A stretch of 64,000 nucleotides of DNA. Origin: Deltaproteobacteria bacterium (lineage in GTDB: Bacteria; Myxococcota_A; UBA9160; UBA4427). The stretch lies in the NCBI GenBank assembly GCA_016713665.1, contig JADJOR010000001.1, positions 620,001-684,000 of the forward strand, given 5' to 3'. A program made the translations under genes and the position numbers. Shown here one piece after another: positions 32,596 through 43,736 of this stretch (its first letter is position 1; every line of letters starts with the position of its first letter). Below the pieces are notes generated by a model, which was not told where the DNA came from, did no database searches, and saw nothing but the letters and a program-made list of their open reading frames with translations.

Positions 32596-34085
32596 TGCGG
32601 CTCGTTCGAGCGAACCCCGTCGGAAGGCAACGGCTCGTCGGCGACGGGCAGCACGAAGCGGAAGCAGGCGCCCCCGAGCGCCGCGCGCTCCGGCTCGAGC
32701 TCGACCGAGCCCCCCATCTCCTCCGCGAGGCGCCGGGCATTCGCGAGCCCGAGCCCGGTCCCTTCGCCGGGCGGCTTGGTCGTGAAGAAGGGATCGAAGA
32801 TCCGTTCGGCCTGCTCGGCCGCGACCCCGTCGCCCGTATCGCTGACGCGACAGACGACCCCATCGACCCGCGGTAGCGGCACGCTCCTCGTCGCGTCCTC
32901 GCCGACGCGCCGCCGGCGCAGGATCGGCGCGACCTCGAAGCGAACGGTGCGCGTCGGGCGCCCTCGGACCGCGGCCACGGCGTTGATGGCGAGGTTCAAC
33001 AGGATCTGGAGCGCCAGCGAGAGATCGCCTCGCGCGGGAACGACCCCCTCGGCGACCTCGAGCTCGAAGCGGATCGCGTCGGGGCCGTGCTGGGTCGAGA
33101 CGAGCTCGATCACACGAGACGCGACGTCTGCGAGATCGAGGGGCCCGCGCTCGATCCGCGGCGGGCGCGAGAAGTCGAGCAGCTGCCGCAGGATGATCCG
33201 GACGCGCTCTCCCTGCTCGACGGCCTTCGAGAGCGAACGCTTGCCCAGCTCGCCGAGGCCGGGATCACGCCCTGCGAGCTCGAGGTAGGTCAGTAGCGCG
33301 CCCATCGGATTGCCGACCTCGTGCGCGACGCCGGCCGCCAGGCTCCCGACCATCGCGAGCCTTTCCGCGCGATCGAGCCCCTCCCGCGCCTGGATCAGAT
33401 TCGCATTCGCCGTCCGGAGCTCGCGGACCGCCTTCTCGAGCGCCCCCGTTCGCGCCGCGAGAGCGACCTGCATCTCGTTGAAGGCGCTCGCGAGCTCCTC
33501 GATCTCCGCGACGCCCTCCACCGGAACGCTCGCCGCGACGTCCGACCCCGAGAGCTCGCGCACCGCCACGACGAGCCGCCGCAGCGGACCGACCACCCGC
33601 CGGCGCATCAGCGACCAACCGAAGAGGACGAACACGACGACGTCGACCGCGACGACGGCGCCGAGCAGCGCGACGGAGATCGGGGCATCGATGCGACCCG
33701 CGACGGCGCCCGCACGGGCGGGCTCCGGGGCAGCGAACCGGATCGCCTCCCAGGGCGCACCCGACTCGACGAGAGGCGCACCGGTCCCCAGCGAGGCGAG
33801 CGCGAGCGCGCGGGTCCGATCGTCGATCGCGCCGCTCGGCGCGTTGATCCCGCGGACCGCTCCCCGCGCATCGACCGACCACCAATGCCCGGCATCGGCC
33901 TGATCGAAGTCGACGATGCCATGATGGGCGGAGGCGACGAAGCCGCGGCCGAGCAGGCCGTGGAGCGATTCGATCCGATCGTCGTCGATCTGGAGCAGGA
34001 CCGCCGCGAGCAGCGCCGTCCCCGTCGCCATGACCAGCGCCAGCGAGATCAGGACCTCGGCCGCGACACCCTGTCGCAGACGCAC
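32577..34085 (-). CDS. Membrane sensor histidine kinase downstream of pilR
   Basis: A 502-residue kinase from the GTG at 34085, behind GGGAGAA and two bases after the pilR stop. It has an N-terminal helix (VLISLALVMATGTALLAAVLL), a periplasmic sensor of about 110 residues, a second helix (ALLGAVVAVDVVVFVLFGW), HAMP, HisKA with the phospho-His in GVAHEVGNPMGALL, and HATPase_c (LNLAINAVAAV, VSDTGDGVAAEQAERIFDPFFTTKPPGEGTGLGL). It is co-oriented with pilS-pilR and converges on an NtrC-type regulator, so the locus has two kinases and two sigma-54 activators. Confidence 0.9.
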   Translation of the reverse strand: MRLRQGVAAEVLISLALVMATGTALLAAVLLQIDDDRIESLHGLLGRGFVASAHHGIVDFDQADAGHWWSVDARGAVRGINAPSGAIDDRTRALALASLGTGAPLVESGAPWEAIRFAAPEPARAGAVAGRIDAPISVALLGAVVAVDVVVFVLFGWSLMRRRVVGPLRRLVVAVRELSGSDVAASVPVEGVAEIEELASAFNEMQVALAARTGALEKAVRELRTANANLIQAREGLDRAERLAMVGSLAAGVAHEVGNPMGALLTYLELAGRDPGLGELGKRSLSKAVEQGERVRIILRQLLDFSRPPRIERGPLDLADVASRVIELVSTQHGPDAIRFELEVAEGVVPARGDLSLALQILLNLAINAVAAVRGRPTRTVRFEVAPILRRRRVGEDATRSVPLPRVDGVVCRVSDTGDGVAAEQAERIFDPFFTTKPPGEGTGLGLANARRLAEEMGGSVELEPERAALGGACFRFVLPVADEPLPSDGVRSNEPHQSRMS

Positions 34086-34087
34086 GC

Positions 34088-35482
34088 CTATTCTCCCGGC
34101 GCCGGATCCTCGATCCCGAGCTTCTCGAGGCGGTAGCGGAACGACCGGAACGAGATGCCGAGCAGTCGGGCCGCGCGCTTCTTGACGCCGCCTGCGGCGC
34201 GCAGGGCCTCGTGGAGCAGCGTCCGTTCGTAGTCCGCCACCAGCTTTTCGAGATCGACCCCTTCCGCGGGAAGCCGCGCCACGTCGCGCTGCGGACGCAC
34301 GTCGCGCACCGTCGAGGGCAGCATGTCGCAACCGATCGTCGGTCCACGCGAGAGGGCGACGGCGCGCTCGACGAGGTTCTCGAGCTCGCGGACATTGCCC
34401 GGGAACGGATATCGCGCGAGCACTTCGTAGGCCTCGGGGTCCATCCCGTCGACGCGCTTGCCGAGCTCGTCCGCATAGCGTCGGATGAAGTGCTGGACGA
34501 GCAGCGGGATGTCCTCGAGCCGTTCGCGCAGCGGGGGCAGCGTCAGCTGGATCACGTTCAGCCGGTAGTAGAGATCCTCCCGGAAGCGGCCCGCGGCGAC
34601 CTCCTCCTCGAGGCGCCGATTGGTGGCGGAGACGATCCGGACGTCGACCTTGCGATCGACGGTGTCACCGACCCGCCGGATCGTCTTCTCCTGGAGGGCC
34701 CGCAAGAGCTTGACCTGGAGGGCGGGGGAGAGCTCGGCGATCTCGTCGAGGAAGAGCGTCCCGCCCGAGGCGGCCTCGAAGAGCCCTTCCTTGTTCTGCA
34801 CCGCGCCCGTGAACGAGCCCCGCGCATGCCCGAAGAGCTCGCTCTCGAGCAGGTTCTCCGGGATCGCACCGCAATTCAGCGCGATGAACGGCTCACCCTG
34901 GCGGTCGCCCTGCTCGTGGATGGCGCGCGCGACGAGCTCCTTGCCCGTCCCGCTCTCGCCGTAGACCAGCACGTTGGTCTTGGTCTCGGCGACCTGCGCG
35001 ATCAGCTCGTAGACTTCCTGCATCGGGCGGCTGTGCCCGATGATGTTCCGATCCCGGGTCTGGCTGCGCAGCTCCTTGCGCAGGCGCCGGTTCTCGACGG
35101 CGAGGACCTTCTTCTCGAGGGCCTTGTCGATCACGATCCGCAGCTCGTCGACCTTGAAGGGCTTCGTCAGATAGTCGTAGGCGCCTTCCTTCATGGCGGC
35201 GATCGCGCTGTCGGTCGTGCCGAAGGCGGTCACCACGATCGGGATCGATTCGGGGGAGATCTCCCGGGCCGCCAGGATCAGGTCGAGGCCCGTCTTCCCC
35301 GGCATCTGCATGTCCGTGATGAAGACGTCGATCTCGTCGGCCTCGAGGTGGACGAGCGCCGCATCGACGTCGCCCGCGGTGACGACGTCGTAGCCCTCGC
35401 GCCGCAGGAAGATCTCGAGGAACTCCCGCATGCTCTGCTCGTCGTCGACGACGAGGACGCGCGCCTTGTGCGGTGCCGTCAC
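34088..35482 (-). CDS. pilR: Sigma-54 response regulator PilR
   Basis: A 464-residue NtrC-type activator; GTG start at 35482 overlaps the pilS stop (GTGA) behind GGAGGAGGG. Receiver: RVLVVDDEQSMREFLEIFL, phospho-Asp in VFITDMQMPGKTG. AAA+: YGESGTGKELVARAIHEQ, a GSFTGA variant of the sigma-54-binding loop, and LFLDEIAELSPALQVKLLRALQ. Fis-type HTH at the end (RAAGGVKKRAARLLGISFRSFRYRLEKLGI). In known systems PilS-PilR drives pilin transcription with sigma-54; pilA is not in this window, so its target here is unseen. Confidence 0.92.
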   Translation of the reverse strand: MTAPHKARVLVVDDEQSMREFLEIFLRREGYDVVTAGDVDAALVHLEADEIDVFITDMQMPGKTGLDLILAAREISPESIPIVVTAFGTTDSAIAAMKEGAYDYLTKPFKVDELRIVIDKALEKKVLAVENRRLRKELRSQTRDRNIIGHSRPMQEVYELIAQVAETKTNVLVYGESGTGKELVARAIHEQGDRQGEPFIALNCGAIPENLLESELFGHARGSFTGAVQNKEGLFEAASGGTLFLDEIAELSPALQVKLLRALQEKTIRRVGDTVDRKVDVRIVSATNRRLEEEVAAGRFREDLYYRLNVIQLTLPPLRERLEDIPLLVQHFIRRYADELGKRVDGMDPEAYEVLARYPFPGNVRELENLVERAVALSRGPTIGCDMLPSTVRDVRPQRDVARLPAEGVDLEKLVADYERTLLHEALRAAGGVKKRAARLLGISFRSFRYRLEKLGIEDPAPGE

Positions 35483-37221
35483 GCGCCCTCCTCCGCCAGG
35501 GGCAGCAGCAGTCGGAAGCGGGTCCCTCGACCGACCTCGCTCTCGATCTCGATCGATCCGCCGTGTTGTTCCACGATCCGCTGCACCGTCGCGAGCCCCA
35601 ACCCGGTTCCGTCCTGCTTGGTCGTGAAGAACGGCTCGAAGATCCGGTCCTGGAGCTCCGAAGTCATGCCGGGCCCCGTGTCCTCGAGCTCGAGGACACC
35701 CCGGCCCTTCGCCCGCCGGTCGGCCCATCCGGGCTTCCCCGCTGCATTACGGCCCGGCAGCCTTTCGTCTTGAGGCGGCATTCCAGGCGCGGTTCGCGTC
35801 ACCCGGATCCGCAGGGTGCCCTTTCCGTTCATCGCCTCGCAGGCGTTGTTCCAGAGGTTCCAGAGCGCCCCCTTCAGCTGGGCCGGATCGGCCAGCACCA
35901 CGACCGACTCCTCGCAGGCGAGCTCGACCCGGACGTCGTGGCTCGAGCGCCCCTCCGCGATGCCGGCGACCTCCCGAACCAGCTCGGCGAGGGGCACGGC
36001 TTCGAGCGCGAGCGGTGCCGGCCTCGAATAGCGAAGGAAGTCGCCGATCAGCGCGTTCAGACGATCGACCTCCCGCACGACGATCCCCATGAGCTTGTCG
36101 TGGGCGGGATCCGCGGATCCCGCCGACGCCCCCGAGCCCTGGAGCAGCTGGACCGACCCCGAAATCGAGGCCAGCGGATTGCGGATCTCGTGGGCCATGC
36201 GCGCCGCCATCTCGCCGACCGCCGCGAGCCGCTCGGATCGCCGCAGCTCCTGCTCCATCGAGACGACCGCCGTCACGTCCTGGAAGATGACGACGTGCCC
36301 GAGCCGCTCGCCGCCGGGCCCGAGCAGGCGCGAAGCGGAGAGGCCGACGAAGAGATCCTCCCCCCGCTCGTTGCGAAACGCGATCCGGTCGCGGCCCGGC
36401 CCGGTGTCGCGGGGTGCGTTCGCCTCCCGCGCCTCGATCACGGAGAGGGCCCCCGGCATCACCGCCTCGAGCGGGCGCCCCTCGGCCTCGCTCGCGAAGA
36501 GGCCCGTGATGCGCTCCGCCTCGGGATTGAACGAGGTGACGAGCCCCGCGTGATCGATCGTCGCAATCCCGCTCCCGATGCTCTCGACGGTGAAACGGTG
36601 GAGGTCCCGGAGATGCTCGAGATCGCTCGTCTTGCTCTCGAGGGCCGCCCCGGTGCGACGCAGCTCGGCGACGAGCGTGTTGGCGAGCATGCCGAGCATC
36701 AAGAGGCCACCGGCGTAGAAGGCCCAGTAGGCCAGGAGCACGACCGTCGGCTGGGATCGCGCATCGTCGCGCAGCGCCGGGAGCCAGCCGAGCTCGACCC
36801 CGAAGAGCACGAAGCCATAGGCCAGGGCCGCCAGCCCCACGCTGAACGCCACCCCCCCGCGATCGAGGAGCAGGGCCCCATAGAGCACGACCAGGGCGTA
36901 CAGGAAGGTGAAGACGGACTCGCGACCGCCGGAGAAGTAGACGAGCGCCGTCACGATCGCGACGTCGATCGCGACCTGGAGCGTCGCGAAGCGATCGGGA
37001 TTCCGCGTCCGGTCGACCCGGAGCGCCGAGCCGATCGTCGCGACGAAGGCCGCGACGATGGTCCAGTAGACCCCCCAGATGCCGGGCCCCTGAGTCCCCT
37101 CGATCCGATCGAGCGTGACCGCCAGCCCGAGGCTCATCCCGGCCAGGAGCAGTCGTGCCCCAAGCAGCCAGCCCAGCCCCGACCCCGACCGCGGCTCGGC
37201 CCGGACGGCATCTGCGGCCAA
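35479..37221 (-). CDS. pilS: Sensor histidine kinase PilS
   Basis: A 580-residue kinase with about six membrane helices in the first 180 residues, the PilS arrangement. A coiled linker and PAS domain (VESIGSGIATIDHAGLVTSFNPEAERITGL) follow. HisKA has the phospho-His in MAARMAHEIRNPLASISGSVQLL, and HATPase_c has LWNLWNNACEAM, LEDTGPGM and FFTTKQDGTGLGLATVQRIVEQHGG. The start is TTG at 37221 with GGAGGG eight bases upstream. It lies between pilC and pilR. Known PilS kinases sense membrane pilin. Confidence 0.93.
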   Translation of the reverse strand: MAADAVRAEPRSGSGLGWLLGARLLLAGMSLGLAVTLDRIEGTQGPGIWGVYWTIVAAFVATIGSALRVDRTRNPDRFATLQVAIDVAIVTALVYFSGGRESVFTFLYALVVLYGALLLDRGGVAFSVGLAALAYGFVLFGVELGWLPALRDDARSQPTVVLLAYWAFYAGGLLMLGMLANTLVAELRRTGAALESKTSDLEHLRDLHRFTVESIGSGIATIDHAGLVTSFNPEAERITGLFASEAEGRPLEAVMPGALSVIEAREANAPRDTGPGRDRIAFRNERGEDLFVGLSASRLLGPGGERLGHVVIFQDVTAVVSMEQELRRSERLAAVGEMAARMAHEIRNPLASISGSVQLLQGSGASAGSADPAHDKLMGIVVREVDRLNALIGDFLRYSRPAPLALEAVPLAELVREVAGIAEGRSSHDVRVELACEESVVVLADPAQLKGALWNLWNNACEAMNGKGTLRIRVTRTAPGMPPQDERLPGRNAAGKPGWADRRAKGRGVLELEDTGPGMTSELQDRIFEPFFTTKQDGTGLGLATVQRIVEQHGGSIEIESEVGRGTRFRLLLPLAEEGA

Positions 37222-37241
37222 GTTCGAGCCCTCCGCTCGGA

Positions 37242-38453
37242 CTAGCCGATGGTGTCCGCGATCGTGAAGATCGGCAGGTACATGGCGATCAGGATCGTAC
37301 CGATCGAGCCGCCCATGAAGACCATCATGATCGGCTCGAGCATCGCCGTCAGGGCGGCGACCGCCGAGTCGACCTCGTCGTCGTAGAAGTCGGCGATCTT
37401 GTTGAGCATGGCCTCCATCGAGCCCGTCTCCTCACCGACCGAGATCATCTGCACCATCATGCCGGGAAAGATCTTCGAGCCCTGGAGCGGCTCGGCGATC
37501 GTCTTGCCCTCGGAGATCGACTTGCGCGTCGCCTGGAGCTCCGCCTCGATGACCATGTTGCCCGCGGTCCGGGCCACGATGTCGAGACCGTCGAGAATCG
37601 GCACACCCGAGGAGATCATGGTGCCGAGCGTCCGCGTGAAGCGGGCCACGGCGACCTTCTTGATGATGTTGCCGAAGATCGGGAGCTGCAGCGCGAACGC
37701 GTCGGACTTGAATCGGAAGCTCGGGCTCTTCGCCCGCGCCTGGCCGAACGCGGTGAACGCGCCCACGATCGCGACGAGCAGGTAGACGATGTAGGACTGG
37801 AGCCACTTCGAGAGGTTGATCACGGCCTGGGTCGGGCCCGGCAGCGTTCCACCGAAGTCGGCGAACATCTGCTCGAAGACGGGGATGACCTTCACGAGCA
37901 GCAGGACGATACAAGCGATCGCGATGACGCTGACGGTCGCCGGATAGACCATCGCGCCCTTGAGCTGCTTGCGGAGCTTCTCCTGCTTCTCGAGCTGGAT
38001 CGCGAGGCGGTTCAGGATCGTGTCCAGGATGCCGCCGACCTCGCCCGCCGCGATCAGGTTCGTGAAGAGATCGTCGAAGACCTTCGGATGCTTGCGCAGC
38101 GCGTCGGCGAAGGTCGAGCCCTGCTCGACGCTCTGCTTGACGCTCCGGAGCACGCCCTTGAACGTGACGTTCGGTTGCTGCTCCGCCAGGATGTTCAGAC
38201 ACTGCACGAGCGGGAGACCGGCGTCGACCATCACCGCGAACTGGCGTGTGAAGACGACGAGGTCCTTGATCGTCACGCGCGGCGCCAGGAAGGGGAAGAT
38301 CTCGGCGAGATCCTTCGGCTTCTCCTTCACCTTGCCGGGCACGAGCCCCATGTTCTTCAGGTGGATCGCGACGGCGTCCGGCCCCGAAGCCTCGAGCTCC
38401 CCCGACTTCTTATCGCCCGATCGCGTCTGCGCCGTCCAAACAAAAATTGCCAT
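37242..38453 (-). CDS. pilC: Type IV pilus platform protein PilC
   Basis: Polytopic inner-membrane platform on which the PilB and PilT motors act. The ATG at 38453 (GGGAG eight bases upstream) gives 403 residues. Two GspF domains are seen: FTRQFAVMVDAGLPLVQCLNILAEQ ... AAGEVGGILDTILNRLA, then FTRTLGTMISSGVPILDGLDIVA ... VGEETGSMEAMLNKIADFYDDEVD. The three main membrane segments are near 165-195, 215-235 and the C terminus (MLEPIMMVFMGGSIGTILIAMYLPIF). A hairpin lies in the gap after pilT. Confidence 0.95.
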   Translation of the reverse strand: MAIFVWTAQTRSGDKKSGELEASGPDAVAIHLKNMGLVPGKVKEKPKDLAEIFPFLAPRVTIKDLVVFTRQFAVMVDAGLPLVQCLNILAEQQPNVTFKGVLRSVKQSVEQGSTFADALRKHPKVFDDLFTNLIAAGEVGGILDTILNRLAIQLEKQEKLRKQLKGAMVYPATVSVIAIACIVLLLVKVIPVFEQMFADFGGTLPGPTQAVINLSKWLQSYIVYLLVAIVGAFTAFGQARAKSPSFRFKSDAFALQLPIFGNIIKKVAVARFTRTLGTMISSGVPILDGLDIVARTAGNMVIEAELQATRKSISEGKTIAEPLQGSKIFPGMMVQMISVGEETGSMEAMLNKIADFYDDEVDSAVAALTAMLEPIMMVFMGGSIGTILIAMYLPIFTIADTIG

Positions 38454-38472
38454 CCCGGCCACTCCCAGAGGT

Positions 38473-38492
38473 CCGGGGCGTCACCGCCCCGG
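38473..38492. promoter_or_regulatory. RNA hairpin in the pilT-pilC gap
   Basis: CCGGGGCG (38473-38480), a TCAC loop, then CGCCCCGG (38485-38492): a perfect 8-bp stem 20 bases upstream of the pilC start, immediately before its ribosome-binding site. No U tract. It may protect or attenuate the message between motor and platform genes. Confidence 0.45.
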
Positions 38493-38512
38493 GATCTCGA
38501 ATCTCGTCCCGC

Positions 38513-39622
38513 TCAAGCCTTCATCGGGCGTCGACCACCCGCCGCACCGATCGCCTCGGCCCCCTTCGCGATCAGGGCGTTCAACTCGTCGATGTCTGGA
38601 CTGCGCGAACGCGCCGTCTCGGCGTCGATCTGTCGCTTCGCGACCAGCATCGCGAGACACTGATTGAGCGTCTGCATCCCCGACTTGCCCTGCCCCATCT
38701 GCATCGACGAGTAGATCTGGTGGATCTTGTCGTCGCGCATCAGGGCCCGGATCGCCGCGTTGGGCACCATGATCTCGAGGGCGAGCGCGCGGCCCGGCCC
38801 GTTCGAGCGCGGGATCAGCGTCTGACACATGACCGCCTCGAGCACGAACGAGAGCTGCTGGCGGATCTGCGATTGCTGGTAGGGCGGGAAGACGTCGACG
38901 ATGCGGTTGATCGTCTGCACCGCCGAGTTCGTGTGCAGTGTCGCGAAGGCGAGATGGCCCGTCTCCGCGACCGTCAGGGCCGCCTCGATCGTCTCCAGAT
39001 CACGCATCTCGCCGATCAGCACGACGTCCGGATCCTGCCGCAGGATGTACTTGAGCGCGTTCTTGAACGAGCCCGTGTCCGCACCGATCTCCCGCTGATT
39101 CACGATGCAGCCCTTGTGGGGATGCAGATATTCGATCGGGTCCTCGATCGTGACGATGTGCTCGTTGCGGTCCTGGTTGATCCGGTCGATCATCGACGCG
39201 AGCGTCGTCGACTTGCCCGAGCCGGTCGGGCCGGTGACGAGGATCAGCCCGCGCGGCTTCTGGACGAGCGCATCCACGATCGGCGGAAGACCGAGCTCGT
39301 CGAAGGTCAGGATCTTGTACGGAATCGCCCGGAAGGCGCCCGCGACGTTGCCGCGCTGGACGAAGACGTTGCCGCGGAAGCGGGAGAGCTTCTGGACGCT
39401 GAAGGAGAGATCGAGCTCGTTGGTCTCCTCGAACTTGTGCTTCTGGGCGTCCGTCAGGACCGAATAGCAGAGCTGCTTCGTCTCCTGGGGCGAGAGCGGC
39501 GGCATCTTCAGGGGCACGAGCTTTCCGTCGATCCGGAGCTGCGGCGGCGATCCGGTGGTGACGTGAAGGTCGGAGGCGCCCTTCTCGATCATCGCCTTCA
39601 GCAATTGATGCATGTTGGCCAA
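38513..39622 (-). CDS. pilT: Type IV pilus retraction ATPase PilT
   Basis: A 369-residue hexameric motor that disassembles the pilus. N-terminal MHQLLKAMIEKGASDLHVTTGSPPQLRIDG, Walker A VTGPTGSGKSTTLASM near 130-140, Asp box TIEDPIEYLH, Walker B VVLIGEMRDLETI, His box HLAFATLHTNSAVQTINRI, and the C-terminal AIRALMRDDKIHQIYSSMQ, which matches the AIRNLIRE retraction motif that separates PilT from PilB. The start is TTG at 39622 (AAGGGG upstream) or ATG three codons later. It follows pilB by 27 bases. Confidence 0.96.
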   Translation of the reverse strand: MANMHQLLKAMIEKGASDLHVTTGSPPQLRIDGKLVPLKMPPLSPQETKQLCYSVLTDAQKHKFEETNELDLSFSVQKLSRFRGNVFVQRGNVAGAFRAIPYKILTFDELGLPPIVDALVQKPRGLILVTGPTGSGKSTTLASMIDRINQDRNEHIVTIEDPIEYLHPHKGCIVNQREIGADTGSFKNALKYILRQDPDVVLIGEMRDLETIEAALTVAETGHLAFATLHTNSAVQTINRIVDVFPPYQQSQIRQQLSFVLEAVMCQTLIPRSNGPGRALALEIMVPNAAIRALMRDDKIHQIYSSMQMGQGKSGMQTLNQCLAMLVAKRQIDAETARSRSPDIDELNALIAKGAEAIGAAGGRRPMKA

Positions 39623-39649
39623 TTTTCGACCCCTTCCCTACTCGACGAG

Positions 39650-41359
<1,710 letters not shown>

Positions 41360-41459
41360 CGCAGCCCCTCCCCCGCATGCCCCGCATCGCCCGGCTCGGG
41401 CGGCGAGAGGTCGACGGGTCTTTCGCGTCGCCGCGTGCGCGGCAAAAGAAACGCAAACT

Positions 41460-41475
41460 CGCCGAGTTATCGGCG
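41460..41475 (-). terminator. Weak terminator-like hairpin between ribF and pilB
   Basis: A perfect 6-bp stem (CGCCGA/TCGGCG, four-base loop). On the minus strand it is followed by a T-rich stretch (AGTTTGCGTTTCTTTTG). It is 172 bases past the ribF stop and 100 bases before pilB, and could separate the two transcripts. The rest of the 41360-41646 gap shows no gene and presumably carries the pilB promoter. Confidence 0.35.
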
Positions 41476-41646
41476 GCGGTCGGAGCGAGCTTTACAGTCG
41501 CAAGCGGCGGGTCCGCGCGTCCCGGGAGGACGGGGGACGATTCGGAGGGGCAAGTCGGTCGGGGGAGCGATGGAGGTCGTCCGGTCCGGACCGGCTCGAG
41601 CTCCGTTCAGAATGGAATGCTTCCGTCGCGCGCTACGAAAGTCGCT

Positions 41647-42588
41647 TCAGAGCCCGAGGCGCCCGCGCGCGGCCTCGATGTCCCGTGCGATCTGGGCGCG
41701 CAAGGCGTCGACCGACTCGAACCGGACCTCGCCGCGCAGGCGACCCTCGAAGCTCAGGTCGACCTCGAGATCGTAGAGATCCCCGGTGAAGTCGATCACA
41801 TGGGCCTCCGCGACGAGGTCGCGCCCGTCCCGGAAGGTGGGTCGGTAGCCGACGTTCGTGACCACCGGGAGCCCGGGGCCCGAGCGGTCCCCGTCGAGCC
41901 GCGTCAGGTGGCCGTAATAGACGCCGGGCGCCGGCAGGATCTCGGTCTCCGGCGCGAGGTTGGCGGTGGGGAAGCCCAGGGTCCGGCCCCGGCGATCCCC
42001 GACCGCGATCCGGCCCCGCGACCGGAAGGGTCGTCCCAGCAGCAGGGCCGCCTCCTCGACCTCGCCGGCGGCGAGCAGCTGTCGGATCCGCGTCGAATTC
42101 ACGTCGCGGCCCTGGACCGAGACCTCGGGGACGACGGTGACCGAGAAGCCGAGATGGGGGCCCCGCTCGGTCAGGAGCCGCATCGAGCCCTCCCGGTCAC
42201 GGCCGAAATGGAAGTCGTACCCGACGTAGACCTCGACCGGCCGGACCCGGTCATGGACGTACTGCTCGACGAATTCCTCGGGACGGACGCGAGCGAAGGC
42301 CTGATCGAAGGGCTCGGCGATCACTGCATCGACCCCGAAGGCCTCGACGGTCTCCATCTTCTGCTCGAAGGTCTCGAGCAGCCGCAGGGCCTTCTCCGAC
42401 TGGAGGACGCGCCGGGGATGGGGCTCGAAGGTATAGAGGACGGACTCACCATCCCGAGCCCGGGCGCGCTCGACGATCCGTCGCAGGATTTCCTGGTGTC
42501 CGACGTGAACGCCGTCGAAGTTGCCGATCGTCAGCACCGCCCGCCGGAAGGGTCGGCCGAGCTTCGAAACGCCTCGAAAGATCTCCAA
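41647..42588 (-). CDS. ribF: Bifunctional riboflavin kinase / FAD synthetase
   Basis: Makes FMN and FAD from riboflavin. A 313-residue protein of normal length. The N-terminal nucleotidyltransferase has LTIGNFDGVHVGHQEIL and YDFHFGRDREGSM. The C-terminal kinase has LLGRPFRSRGRIAVGDRRGRTLGFPTANL and VTNVGYRPTF. TTG start at 42588 behind GAGGACATCGC. It is divergent from lptF with only 29 bases between start codons, so each promoter must lie partly inside the other gene. Confidence 0.95.
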   Translation of the reverse strand: MEIFRGVSKLGRPFRRAVLTIGNFDGVHVGHQEILRRIVERARARDGESVLYTFEPHPRRVLQSEKALRLLETFEQKMETVEAFGVDAVIAEPFDQAFARVRPEEFVEQYVHDRVRPVEVYVGYDFHFGRDREGSMRLLTERGPHLGFSVTVVPEVSVQGRDVNSTRIRQLLAAGEVEEAALLLGRPFRSRGRIAVGDRRGRTLGFPTANLAPETEILPAPGVYYGHLTRLDGDRSGPGLPVVTNVGYRPTFRDGRDLVAEAHVIDFTGDLYDLEVDLSFEGRLRGEVRFESVDALRAQIARDIEAARGRLGL

Positions 42589-42617
42589 GCGATGTCCTCG
42601 TCCGCTAGACTCGCGGC

Positions 42618-43736
42618 GTGCGGATTCTCTCGCACTACTTCATTGCCCGCTTCTACGGCTCGTTCCTGACCGTCCTGGTCGCCGCGATGGGCATCCTCGC
42701 AACGGTCGAGCTCGTCTTGAACCTCGAGGAGCTCGCGAGTCTCCGGGACGCCGAGGGGTCGACCGGTCCGGCGGGGCGCCTCGCCACGTCCATGGCCTTT
42801 CTGTGGACCCGTCTCGCGAGCCTCTACCTGAGCGATCTCCTGCCCGTGGCCGCCTTCGCCGCCACCTTCCTGACCTTCGCCATCGCAGGTCGCCAGCTCG
42901 AGTGGATCGCCATCGAAGCGAGTGGCATCCGACCGCTCCGCGTGATCCTGCCCGTGATCGCGGCGGCCGGCCTGCTCGGGATCGGGGCGGGCATCCTCGG
43001 GGAGACGGTCGTGCTGCGCGCACGCCACATCCGCCTCGTCGAGAACCGCTTCGACCCCGACGAGATCGAGCTCGAGCGCCGCGCGTTCTGGTACCACAGG
43101 GGTCCGATCATCACCAACATCGGCCATGCCGATCCCGCCGCGCGGACACTGCACGACGTCGAGCTCTTCGAGCGGGGCGTCGGAGACGACAGTGGACGGA
43201 TCCTGCGCATCATCCGGGCGCCGGCGGTCCGGATCCTGCCCGACGGTCGCTGGCATTTCGACGAAGCCCTGGTCTGGCGCTTCGACCCGAAAGATCCGCT
43301 CGCCGAGCCGCGCTTCGAGAACGCCCGGCATCTCGAGCTCGATCTCGAGTCCGTCCCCCGCAACCCCCTCGAGAACGCCGATCCCGCGATCGCCCCCCTC
43401 GAGACCCTGGCCCACTACGTCTCGAGCCTGGCCGACACGCCGTCGCCCCAGGGTCGACGTCTCGCCCAGGCCTATCACCAGCGACTCAGTCGTCCGGTCT
43501 CGCTGCTCGCCCTGTGCTGGCTCGCCCTGCCCTTCGGAATCCACGTCGACCGCCGAGGCCGGTTCGCGCCGGCGGCGACCGGCGCCCTGCTCGCGCTCTC
43601 GGGCTATTTCGCGCTCTCGAGCGCGGGGGCGGCGCTCACCCGCCTGACGGCGATTCCCGTCGGCCTCGCGTCATGGGGGACTCCGGTGCTGGCCCTGATC
43701 CTCGCCGGCATGGCCCTCGTGCGCCGCCGGGTCTGA
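42618..43736 (+). CDS. LPS export ABC transporter permease, LptF/LptG family
   Basis: A 372-residue YjgP/YjgQ-family permease with about six membrane helices: three N-terminal (FYGSFLTVLVAAMGILATVEL, LLPVAAFAATFLTFAIAG, VILPVIAAAGLLGIGAGILGE), a periplasmic beta-jellyroll (about 130-260), and three C-terminal. The family pair moves lipopolysaccharide from the inner membrane with LptB and LptC. Only one family member is present here, so LptF and LptG cannot be separated. GTG start. A 15-bp direct repeat spans its stop codon. Confidence 0.88.
   Translation: MRILSHYFIARFYGSFLTVLVAAMGILATVELVLNLEELASLRDAEGSTGPAGRLATSMAFLWTRLASLYLSDLLPVAAFAATFLTFAIAGRQLEWIAIEASGIRPLRVILPVIAAAGLLGIGAGILGETVVLRARHIRLVENRFDPDEIELERRAFWYHRGPIITNIGHADPAARTLHDVELFERGVGDDSGRILRIIRAPAVRILPDGRWHFDEALVWRFDPKDPLAEPRFENARHLELDLESVPRNPLENADPAIAPLETLAHYVSSLADTPSPQGRRLAQAYHQRLSRPVSLLALCWLALPFGIHVDRRGRFAPAATGALLALSGYFALSSAGAALTRLTAIPVGLASWGTPVLALILAGMALVRRRV

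Noticed and set aside
41360..41646. Sigma-54 (-24/-12) promoter for pilB
   Set aside because: No GG-N10-GC element with acceptable flanks was found on the minus strand.
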